From: an uncultured Clostridia bacterium
GTDB lineage: Bacteria; Bacillota; Clostridia; Christensenellales; CAG-138
Direction of reading: 5' to 3'
Assembly: GCA_934633695.1 (NCBI GenBank)
Contig: CAKTYT010000002.1
Location: 62,001-126,000, forward strand
Length of the DNA stretch: 64,000 bases
The notes under the pieces were generated by a model. It saw only the letters and a program-made list of their open reading frames with translations. It did no database searches and was not told where the DNA came from. Of the stretch, positions 32,482 through 40,075 are shown in pieces. The first letter of the stretch is position 1. Each line of letters starts with the position of its first letter. A program made the translations under genes and the position numbers.

Positions 32482-32521
32482 TGTGTGTCCCCTCCGATAT
32501 AATCGTTTTCATCCCCATGCT

Positions 32522-32537
32522 GAGTGTATGCACACTC
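32522..32537 (-). promoter_or_regulatory. Inverted repeat just downstream of the transcription start
   Basis: GAGTGT-atgc-ACACTC with perfect 6-bp arms, placed a few bases after the predicted start of transcription of the coiled-coil/hydrolase gene. Candidate operator. Confidence 0.4.
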
Positions 32538-32549
32538 TGCCACAATGAT

Positions 32550-32578
32550 ATTGTACACGCAAAAAATGTAGGTTGCAA
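32550..32578 (-). promoter_or_regulatory. Promoter of the coiled-coil/hydrolase gene
   Basis: On the minus strand TTGCAA (32573-32578) and TACAAT (32550-32555) are separated by 17 bp. Confidence 0.65.
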
Positions 32579-32637
32579 GCATTTTTACCGTTTTTTTCAA
32601 GAAAAAGGCAGAAAAAAATGAGAGCTTCATACTTTGT

Positions 32638-34026
32638 TCACATTTTCATCATGTCATGTGCAATGCGTTTAAGCTTTTCCGGTTCATTGTCAGACGGAAA
32701 CCTTGCACAGTGCATAAGCAGACGCTGTTTTATATCCCCGACGGACGGTCCGGGCGACAAATTAAGCCACCTCATTATATCTTCTCCGCTGCATTTCAGC
32801 ATTGACATGGAAAATGGAACGTTCTCCGCTTCCATGCATTTCAGCAGTTTTCGCCAACGAACGGCAGACTTGACTTCTCCCGTGATCACGCCCGAACCAT
32901 GCACATCCGCCTCACGAATTTCTGCGACGGCATAGCTGTTTTCAAGTCCCCATGCGACAAACCTCCGCCGCAGCGTGCTATCCTTTGCTGTGTTGTTCAA
33001 ATCGTACATGTGGTTCTTGACGAGAAATGCCACGGTCCTTATCGTTTCATTATCGTATCTAAGTCTCTGCAATATTTCCCGGGAAATACCTTCACCAATC
33101 CCGTCATGTCCGTGCATCTTTCCGTATTTTTCAAAAACAACGGGTTTCCCAACGTCATGAAGAAGCCCTGCCAGCCTAAAAGAAATCGTCGGATAAATCT
33201 CCGCCGACGTGTGCAGGCTGTGATAAAGCACATCGTACCTGTGATGAGTTGGTTTCTGTGCCATTCCCCCCCCCCTTGCAATTTCGGGGAGGATCACATC
33301 GATGGCACCGACACCGTCAAGCAGTTCAAGACCGTGAAATACCGTATTGGCGTCCCTCTCACCGTATTTTATGTCGCAAAGGAGAATCTTATTTAGCTCA
33401 TCGCGAATACGCTCGGGCGAGATTCCGTTGAGATTTGAAACAAGTGCTTTTGCCGTTTCGAAAGTATTAGGTTCAACTTCAAAGCCAAGTTCCGCTGCAA
33501 ACCGAACCATCCGCAAAATTCGCACACCGTCATCATGAAGGACGACAAATGGATCAGCAGACGTAGTCCTTATCAGCCGTTCCTCAAGATCACGCATGCC
33601 TCCGGTCGGGTCGCTGATCTCGCCGGTCAAAACATCAATGTACAATGCATTCACTGTAAAATCACGCCTGAATGCATCTTTTTCGACTGTATCGGAGAAC
33701 TCTATTTTTTCCGGTCGATGCGTTCCGCCTTCAACATAGCTGTCACTCCTGAAAGTCGTATGTTCAAATGATGCTGAGCCGATATGCACCTCAATCATGC
33801 CGAAGTCAATCCCCTTCGGCACAGCGAGATACCCTCTCTGCTCGCAAATTTCAATTATTCGGTCGGGGCGTACTTTTGAAGTTATATCGATATCGTACAC
33901 TGGCAAACCGAGTAAAGTGTTGCGGACAAGTCCTCCAACAGCATAAAGCGTTGCCCCCTCCTCTGCAATGACACTCGCAAATTCCATCAACTCCGCAGGC
34001 AAAGAAAAATCAACATTGGTTTTCAC
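32638..34026 (-). CDS. cca: CCA tRNA nucleotidyltransferase
   Basis: 462 aa from a GTG preceded by GGGGGAG. Class II nucleotidyltransferase: the head motif LYAVGGLVRNTLLGLPVYDIDIT gives the two catalytic Asp, FRRDFTVNALYID is the second motif, DDGVRILRMVRFAAELGF the template region. An HD domain (LLHDVGKPVVFEKYGKMHGHD) follows. The enzyme adds or repairs the CCA end of tRNAs. The presence of an HD domain is usual in Bacillota with this type. It is followed by the coiled-coil/hydrolase gene, which has its own promoter. Confidence 0.92.
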   Translation of the reverse strand: MKTNVDFSLPAELMEFASVIAEEGATLYAVGGLVRNTLLGLPVYDIDITSKVRPDRIIEICEQRGYLAVPKGIDFGMIEVHIGSASFEHTTFRSDSYVEGGTHRPEKIEFSDTVEKDAFRRDFTVNALYIDVLTGEISDPTGGMRDLEERLIRTTSADPFVVLHDDGVRILRMVRFAAELGFEVEPNTFETAKALVSNLNGISPERIRDELNKILLCDIKYGERDANTVFHGLELLDGVGAIDVILPEIARGGGMAQKPTHHRYDVLYHSLHTSAEIYPTISFRLAGLLHDVGKPVVFEKYGKMHGHDGIGEGISREILQRLRYDNETIRTVAFLVKNHMYDLNNTAKDSTLRRRFVAWGLENSYAVAEIREADVHGSGVITGEVKSAVRWRKLLKCMEAENVPFSMSMLKCSGEDIMRWLNLSPGPSVGDIKQRLLMHCARFPSDNEPEKLKRIAHDMMKM

Positions 34027-34143
34027 ACTAACTCCCCCATTTCCCTTTTCCGTTATTATACCCTAAACCTATGTTTGCTTCAACTTATGAAAAGCAGGAA
34101 GCAGCAGTATTTATATTGACCCGTGACAGTTTTCCTTCCGTGC

Positions 34144-34172
34144 TTGATTTTTTTCACAGAAATGAGTAAAAT
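34144..34172 (+). promoter_or_regulatory. Promoter of the flavodiiron gene
   Basis: TTGATT (34144-34149), a 17-bp spacer and TAAAAT (34167-34172), 47 bp before the start codon. Confidence 0.65.
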
Positions 34173-34218
34173 TATCTGGTGGAGCAAATGCTCACCTGAA
34201 ACCTAACGGAGGAATACA

Positions 34219-35379
34219 ATGAAGATAACAGATGATATTAAATACATTGGTGTAAACGACTATCAAACAGACCTATTTGAAGGTCAGTACGAAGTACCTA
34301 ACGGTATGAGCTATAATTCCTATGTGATCCTCGATGACAAAATTACCGTTATGGATACGGTTGACAAAGATTTCGGGGAAGAATGGATCTCAAACCTCAG
34401 CAGCGTACTCGATGAACGCAAACCCGATTATCTCGTTGTTCAGCATATGGAGCCTGACCATTCCGCAAACATTGCTCTCTTTGTGAAGGTTTATCCTGAT
34501 GCGGTTATCGTTTCGTCCGCAAAGGCATTCACCATGATGCAGCAGTTTTTCGGCACTGACTTTGCAGACAGAAGAATAGTCGTTGCGGAGGGCGACAAGC
34601 TGGAACTCGGAAAACACACTCTCAATTTCGTTGCCGCACCGATGGTCCATTGGCCCGAGGTCATAGTCACTTACGACAGCACTGATAAGATTCTTTTTTC
34701 AGCGGATGGTTTCGGTAAGTTCGGAGCTATCGGCACCGACGAACCATGGGACGACGAAGCGAGAAGGTATTATATCGGCATCGTCGGCAAATATGGAGTT
34801 CAGGTCCAGGCACTGCTGAAAAAAGCATCGGGACTCGATATCAAAATCATTTGCCCTCTCCACGGTCCGGTACTGACGGAGGATCTGGGGCATTACATCA
34901 AGCTCTATGATACATGGTCTTCCTACAAACCGGAAGCTGACGGCGTTGTCATTGCTTACGCGTCAGTCTACGGAAACACACGCAGTGCAGCAACGCTTCT
35001 CGCCGAAAAACTGGCCGAAAGCGGTGAACAAAACATTATTCTTGCGGATCTTGCACGCTGTGATATGCACAAGGTCGTTGCCGATGCTTTCCGTTATGAT
35101 AGACTCGTGCTCGCATCCATAACGTACAACGCAGGTATCTTTCCTGTAATGCAGGACTTCATTTTACGTCTGACTGAGAGAAATTTCCGCAGCCGCACTG
35201 TTGCCTTGATTGAAAACGGTTCGTGGGCACCTACGGCGGCAAAGACCATGAAAAAGCTGTTTGAAACAAGCAAGGATATTACCTTTGCCGAAACCACGGT
35301 TACGATCAAATCAGCACCAAACAATGAAAGTTCTTTGCAAATCGATAAACTTGCAAAGGAGCTTTGCGAAAAACATTGA
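34219..35379 (+). CDS. FprA-type flavodiiron protein
   Basis: 386 aa soluble protein of the A-type flavoprotein family, which reduces oxygen (or nitric oxide) to protect anaerobes. The N-terminal beta-lactamase-like domain has the diiron ligands in QHMEPDHSANIA (H, E, D, H), MVHWPEVIVTYDS (His, Asp) and CPLHGPVL (His). The C-terminal flavodoxin domain carries an FMN loop (VIAYASVYGNTRSAA) and aromatic contacts. The length is standard. A strong GGAGG precedes the ATG. It needs an electron donor such as rubredoxin, encoded elsewhere. Confidence 0.93.
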   Translation: MKITDDIKYIGVNDYQTDLFEGQYEVPNGMSYNSYVILDDKITVMDTVDKDFGEEWISNLSSVLDERKPDYLVVQHMEPDHSANIALFVKVYPDAVIVSSAKAFTMMQQFFGTDFADRRIVVAEGDKLELGKHTLNFVAAPMVHWPEVIVTYDSTDKILFSADGFGKFGAIGTDEPWDDEARRYYIGIVGKYGVQVQALLKKASGLDIKIICPLHGPVLTEDLGHYIKLYDTWSSYKPEADGVVIAYASVYGNTRSAATLLAEKLAESGEQNIILADLARCDMHKVVADAFRYDRLVLASITYNAGIFPVMQDFILRLTERNFRSRTVALIENGSWAPTAAKTMKKLFETSKDITFAETTVTIKSAPNNESSLQIDKLAKELCEKH

Positions 35380-35425
35380 CTGTGGTTTTGCGGCTCTGAT
35401 GAGTGAAAATAATTTGATGTCCCAT

Positions 35426-35458
35426 GGGGGTGGTTCCAAACACCCCCTTTTGGGGTGT
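35426..35458 (+). terminator. Terminator with two alternative stems
   Basis: GGGGGTG (35426-35432) can pair with CACCCCC (35441-35447) followed by TTTT. The same CACCCC also pairs with the GGGGTG just downstream (35452-35457). It ends the flavodiiron transcript. Confidence 0.65.
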
Positions 35459-35530
35459 ATGATAAATCGATGTGCACTGTGAAACACGCATTGCCCGTCC
35501 GATTTTCTCTATTCGATCAAAGTACAAGTG

Positions 35531-36340
35531 TTATGCTGATTGCCCTTCGATCAACCTTGCATAGTTTTCTACCGCTTCCGCAAATTCCTCCATTGGAAGA
35601 AAGTCGCACAAGCATACAGCCGAATCCTTATCCATACGGAGAACTTGCAAAAACATACTCTGTATCTGCGTGAACTTGTCGGCCAGCTCTTTCCGTCCAA
35701 TCAAACGGAGCATTGTGATGCCGTCCAGCAGCAGCGGTCGGAATAGAACATTCATTTTTCCTCTGAGCGTTTCAATGCTGCATTTTTGGGCACCAATTGC
35801 TTTAATCTCCGAATAATTCCTTCGCAAAACATATATCGAGGACTTCAGCTTCTCCTTAAAATTTACCGATTTCGGTTCAATTTTGTTCAAAACTGCTGCA
35901 ACAGCGGGCTTTGCGATGCGTTCTGAAAGCTCAGCTTCCGTGAATGCAGCATATTCCGGGACATTTGTATTCTGCCACTTATTGTTTATGAAAACAAATT
36001 TTTCATCCTCAAATCGTACAAATACAAATGCATGCTTGTCATTGTCACTCGTCCGGAGCCCCAGCATTGCCGTCCCGTAGGACAACAAACAGGAGGCAAT
36101 GGTTTCAGCAGTCACCTCCTCTTCATGCAGCTCAAAACCGATTGGATTAAGGTAAAGATTAAACCATTCCGCACTTTGCAGCATCGGACCCCCTAAAAAA
36201 ACACCTTTTTCATATGCAAACATGTAGGGAAGCTTCATGCCCAATGCAATTGTGCGGTCATCGGTGTCAAAGCCATACTGTTCAAGCATATTTGCTACAC
36301 CTGCAAAAGCACAGGATGAATTGAATGACATATATTTCAT
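35531..36340 (-). CDS. BtrH-like/C39-like papain-fold protein
   Basis: 269 aa cytoplasmic protein. The N-terminal part, FNSSCAFAGVANMLEQYGFDTDDRTIALGMKLPYMFAYEKG, has the Cys near residue 10 and the pattern of butirosin BtrH/C39-peptidase-like domains. A His in NDKHAFVFVRF and an Asn/Asp in FINNKWQ could complete the catalytic site. The C-terminal 130 residues are helical. Members act as acyltransferases or peptidases, or have lost activity; which applies here is not known. It is adjacent to the macrodomain gene on the same strand, with a 36-bp gap, probably co-transcribed. Confidence 0.6.
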   Translation of the reverse strand: MKYMSFNSSCAFAGVANMLEQYGFDTDDRTIALGMKLPYMFAYEKGVFLGGPMLQSAEWFNLYLNPIGFELHEEEVTAETIASCLLSYGTAMLGLRTSDNDKHAFVFVRFEDEKFVFINNKWQNTNVPEYAAFTEAELSERIAKPAVAAVLNKIEPKSVNFKEKLKSSIYVLRRNYSEIKAIGAQKCSIETLRGKMNVLFRPLLLDGITMLRLIGRKELADKFTQIQSMFLQVLRMDKDSAVCLCDFLPMEEFAEAVENYARLIEGQSA

Positions 36341-36376
36341 ATAACGTCTCTTCTCAGTTTAATTATAAATTCGAGG

Positions 36377-37384
36377 TCATGCTCCAATAAGACTTTGTTC
36401 AAACGCAAACAGAGCCTCATTAATTTCAAAGACATTGTAATTTCCATGTTCAACAAAATATTCAACAATTATGTCGAACTTATTTGAGTGTGAGAGGGCG
36501 AACCCTGCCTTCATCAGCATCTCCTTCATTTCCGGAAGCGACAGCCTGAGAGCAAGTGCAAATGCAATAACCGTGGGCTTGGATGGTCTGTAATTCACAT
36601 CCGAACGTATTTTTGAAAAGAGTTTTCTGTCAATATTGGCTTTTTTATAGCATTGGGCATCAGTCATCCCCGATTCGTCGATTTTTCTCAAAAGCATTTG
36701 CGAAAAGCTTTCATCAATCATGCTTAACGCTTCGGAAAGCGATCTTACACTTTCATCGGCAGCAGAAGCTTGCCTTATAGAACTCGGCATTATGCAGCAA
36801 TCTGCTTCACTGTTCTTCAGCCGCATCAGCCTCCGAGGTCTTGAATCAGTGTGTTCATCAACGTATTTGTCGTCAATGTACCCTGCAATATCATTGAATA
36901 GTTTGCGGCCAATTTGAAATGAATTGCGGTCAAAAATCACTATGTACACCGAGATGTCGTTTTCCATAACAAACTCGGTGATGCATTGAACGGCAATCTG
37001 CAACGCTTTATCCCTCGGATAACCGAAAATTCCCGACGAAATCAGGGGAAAGGCCACTGATTCGCAGCCATTGGCCTTCGCAAGAGCGAGAGAGCTTCTG
37101 TAGCATGAAACGAGCTTCTCTTTTTCGCCCGCATTTCCCCCATGCCAAACCGGACCAACGGTATGGATAACGTACTTACATGGCAAGTTATAGCCCCGTG
37201 TCAACTTTGCTTCTCCCGTCTCACAACCGCCCAGAGCGGCACACTCCGCCAATAGCTCCGGTCCTGCCGCACGGTGAATGCAGCCATCGACGCCGCCCCC
37301 GCCGAGCAGCGTCCTGTTTGCGGCATTTACAATTGCGTCAACATTTATTTTTGTAATATCATTTCGAACAATTTGCAGCGGCAT
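36377..37384 (-). CDS. Macrodomain protein (O-acetyl-ADP-ribose deacetylase type) with C-terminal helical/HTH-like domain
   Basis: 335 aa. Residues 1-175 form a MacroD/YmdB-like macrodomain: IVRNDITKINVDAIVNAANRTLLGGGGVDGCIHRAAG and the AFPLISSGIFGYP phosphate loop, which bind ADP-ribose and hydrolyse O-acetyl-ADP-ribose or mono-ADP-ribosyl groups. Residues about 205-335 form a separate helical domain (SFSQMLLRKIDESGMTDAQCYKKANIDRKLFSKIRSDVNYRPSKPTVIAFALAL) with the look of a XRE-like helix-turn-helix. The fusion occurs in other Clostridia and suggests ADP-ribose-linked gene control or antiphage signalling, which is inference. Start with AAAGGA ten bases upstream. Confidence 0.85.
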   Translation of the reverse strand: MPLQIVRNDITKINVDAIVNAANRTLLGGGGVDGCIHRAAGPELLAECAALGGCETGEAKLTRGYNLPCKYVIHTVGPVWHGGNAGEKEKLVSCYRSSLALAKANGCESVAFPLISSGIFGYPRDKALQIAVQCITEFVMENDISVYIVIFDRNSFQIGRKLFNDIAGYIDDKYVDEHTDSRPRRLMRLKNSEADCCIMPSSIRQASAADESVRSLSEALSMIDESFSQMLLRKIDESGMTDAQCYKKANIDRKLFSKIRSDVNYRPSKPTVIAFALALRLSLPEMKEMLMKAGFALSHSNKFDIIVEYFVEHGNYNVFEINEALFAFEQSLIGA

Positions 37385-37437
37385 TGCTTATTCATCCTTT
37401 CACTTAACCATTTTCACTAAATATTCACTTCACCTGT

Positions 37438-37466
37438 ATAATAACATCTGTCTTCAACTGAGTCAA
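37438..37466 (-). promoter_or_regulatory. Promoter of the macrodomain/BtrH-like pair
   Basis: On the minus strand TTGACT (37461-37466) and TATTAT (37438-37443), 17-bp spacer. Confidence 0.65.
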
Positions 37467-37533
37467 CGTCAGCATGGACCATGACCATGCAAAGCATCTC
37501 TCAACGTAATCTTAAGCATTGAATGTTTCTGGT

Positions 37534-37575
37534 AAAAAGGGACTGCTGCGAATGGGAAAACATTGCATCAGTCCT
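37534..37575 (-). terminator. Terminator of the triple ABC operon
   Basis: On the minus strand GGACTG-TGC-AATG pairs with CATT-GCA-CAGTCC, followed by CTTTTTACC. Confidence 0.75.
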
Positions 37576-37610
37576 TTCAGCGGAACATAAATCCGTGTTA
37601 AAGCAGGTTT

Positions 37611-40061
37611 TTATAAGTCATACTTTGAGGCAAGCTGTGCAGGCGGAATGCGGAGAAGCCTGCCAATGGGGAGAAGGCTTGTTAAAATGTTCACAACGAA
37701 CAGCAGGACCACCGTTATAATAACTGCGGGCCAGGTTACGACAAAATCAACGCCAAGCGATTCAATTCCGGACAGCATATGGAGAATCCCTGCCGTAGCG
37801 AGGGCTCCTATGAGCGTTGTGAACAGTGACAGCAGAACCGATTGAATAGCAAACATCGTCCGTATATTGGAACGCTTGATTCCAAGCAGTCTGTAAACGG
37901 CCACTTCCCGGAGCTTTTGAATTGCATTTGCACGCATTGCAACATAGAGAACTGCAAACGAGATTATCGTTATCATTACCGTAACAAGAACTCTTGCATT
38001 CAACTTCAAGCTGCGAGCTTCCATGTAAGCATCCATATTGACAGTATATTTGTCAATAATCTTAACTTGCAGGTTCTTTTTTACATCCTCGGAAAGCTTT
38101 TTCGTCAGGAATTCCTTTACAGCAGACTTATTGTTTGTGAAGATGGTGAATCCAAGACCCGATTCCACCTGACTGTCCCTGATTAGTTCGACGGTGACAT
38201 CGTTGACAACTGCCTTTGCCGGAATGTCCTCGGTGAATATTCCGGTAACATCGAGATTGAAACCGGAATTTGAATAGTATTTTGCACCCGGATTCTGCCC
38301 TGTCTTACTATTAAACAATGCTTCACCGTCCAATAATTCAATACCATCGTATTTGCCCGGGAAGGCCTTTTTGAAGCTGTCCAGCGTCATGATGTCAAGA
38401 CCTGAACGGCATATGCCAAGACCGGTTACATCGTTAAGGTAGATGGAAGGCTGCTTTGAATCGCAGATTCCGACTATGTTGAAGCTATCCATTTCCTGAC
38501 CTATGCTCAGCTGTTTACCGAGAAAATCCCTAATATCTGTTACTGCCCTTGCAACAGGGTTTTTCTGCTCCATAAACGATTCAAGCACCCATTTATCAAC
38601 GACCACATCGTGCGTTCCTTCCGGAAGTTTGCCCATGACAAGCGTATTCGTATCGAGAAGGCTCAATGGAACATATGAGAAATTTGACAGCACTGCCGAA
38701 ACCTCTTTTACCTGCTCAAATCCGTCAACCGAAAATTTTGTGACAGAGGTGTTTATCGGATAAAGCATGTAGCCAATATTATTTTCATCGCAGTACTCAA
38801 TCAGCTCTTCCTTTGCGAGCTTAACGTATTGTTTCGTATTGCTTGCCTCCATGAATGAACCCCTTTCAAACTCGACATCAAGGAGTCTTGAATCGGTGGT
38901 TATAAAGTCACTGTATTTTATTGAAGAAAGCGTTGTGAAATCAATAACAGCAAACATGCAGAGTACCGCCGTAAGCAGCATTGCAATGATCGGAACAACG
39001 ATCTTCCCCCCCATGGAGCTTATTCCGTTCACAGCCATTCGAACCAACTGACGGAATTTAAGCCTGTTTGTCTTATTGTTTTCAAGCTTGCGAAGTGCAA
39101 ACTCTTCCTTACCTACATCTTCCATGCTGTAAACCGGACGTTTGCCTTCACAAATTTTGACAGAAGAATTATCATCAATGCGTTCTATGCGGAGCTGTTT
39201 CGGAGCAACGATATAGAGATTGCCGTTTTCCCTTACCAGCGTTATCTCGATCTTTGAGGCATCGTTAGAATAATAATTAATGTCGATCCCGCCTTCATCA
39301 ACGGTACTGCCGGTCAATTTGCAGCCCGCATACTCATCAAGATAAATATCATGGTCATCGAGCATCACAAGCTCCTGTTGGGCTCCTGCTCCGCGGTCAT
39401 CGACAATTCGACCGTCAGAAATTGTGATTATCCGGTCAGCATAGAATTCCGCTATGCGTTTTTCGTGTGTTGCAAGCAGGACAAGACAGCTCTTTGAGAG
39501 CTTTTTCAGGATATTCATTACCCTGACAGTGTTCGCTTCATCAAGGTTGCCTGTCGGTTCATCCGCAAAAACAACTTCCGGAGACTTTATTAACGCCCTC
39601 GCAATTGCAACACGCTGCTGCTGTCCGCCCGAAAGCATGGAGACGTTGCGTTTCTTGTAGCGTTTCATGTCCACTGCTTCAAGAACATAGTCAATGCGGC
39701 TCTCCTTTTCCTCATCTGTCAGTTCGTAGCTGCCGAGGGCAAGGCTGAGGTTCTCGTAGACCGTCTGTTCCCTTATCAGAAAATAGTTTTGGAAAACATA
39801 TGCGAATTTGCTGTTTCTGAGCTTTTCTGCGGCATTATTTATCCTGCCTGAATATTTCTTGCCGTCGATTTCAATGTTTCCCGATGCAAACGAATCAAGC
39901 CTTCCGATGCAGTTGAGCAGCGTCGTTTTGCCCGAACCGCTCTCGCCGAGCAGACACACTATGCCCGTTGCCGGAAGGGTGACACTGGTATCGTTGATAA
40001 CATGATTTTCATGCTTCGTGTTTCTGTTGTAGTATTTATTTATGCTGTTGAGCTTTATCAT
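37611..40061 (-). CDS. ABC transporter ATPase-permease fusion (MacB/FtsX type), copy 3
   Basis: 816 aa. N-terminal ATPase (about 1-225) with Walker A LLGESGSGKTTLLN, signature MLSGGQQQRVAIARAL and Walker B VVFADEPTGNLDEA. A linker of about 120 residues leads to a first transmembrane helix (about 345-365), a long extracytoplasmic domain (about 370-670) and three C-terminal helices of the FtsX type. Such proteins act mechanically on the envelope or export peptides and lipoproteins, not small solutes. Third of three paralogs in the operon; it is the most divergent one and the only copy with canonical LSGGQ. Confidence 0.88.
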   Translation of the reverse strand: MIKLNSINKYYNRNTKHENHVINDTSVTLPATGIVCLLGESGSGKTTLLNCIGRLDSFASGNIEIDGKKYSGRINNAAEKLRNSKFAYVFQNYFLIREQTVYENLSLALGSYELTDEEKESRIDYVLEAVDMKRYKKRNVSMLSGGQQQRVAIARALIKSPEVVFADEPTGNLDEANTVRVMNILKKLSKSCLVLLATHEKRIAEFYADRIITISDGRIVDDRGAGAQQELVMLDDHDIYLDEYAGCKLTGSTVDEGGIDINYYSNDASKIEITLVRENGNLYIVAPKQLRIERIDDNSSVKICEGKRPVYSMEDVGKEEFALRKLENNKTNRLKFRQLVRMAVNGISSMGGKIVVPIIAMLLTAVLCMFAVIDFTTLSSIKYSDFITTDSRLLDVEFERGSFMEASNTKQYVKLAKEELIEYCDENNIGYMLYPINTSVTKFSVDGFEQVKEVSAVLSNFSYVPLSLLDTNTLVMGKLPEGTHDVVVDKWVLESFMEQKNPVARAVTDIRDFLGKQLSIGQEMDSFNIVGICDSKQPSIYLNDVTGLGICRSGLDIMTLDSFKKAFPGKYDGIELLDGEALFNSKTGQNPGAKYYSNSGFNLDVTGIFTEDIPAKAVVNDVTVELIRDSQVESGLGFTIFTNNKSAVKEFLTKKLSEDVKKNLQVKIIDKYTVNMDAYMEARSLKLNARVLVTVMITIISFAVLYVAMRANAIQKLREVAVYRLLGIKRSNIRTMFAIQSVLLSLFTTLIGALATAGILHMLSGIESLGVDFVVTWPAVIITVVLLFVVNILTSLLPIGRLLRIPPAQLASKYDL

Positions 40062-40075
40062 TTAGCTTCTCCCCT

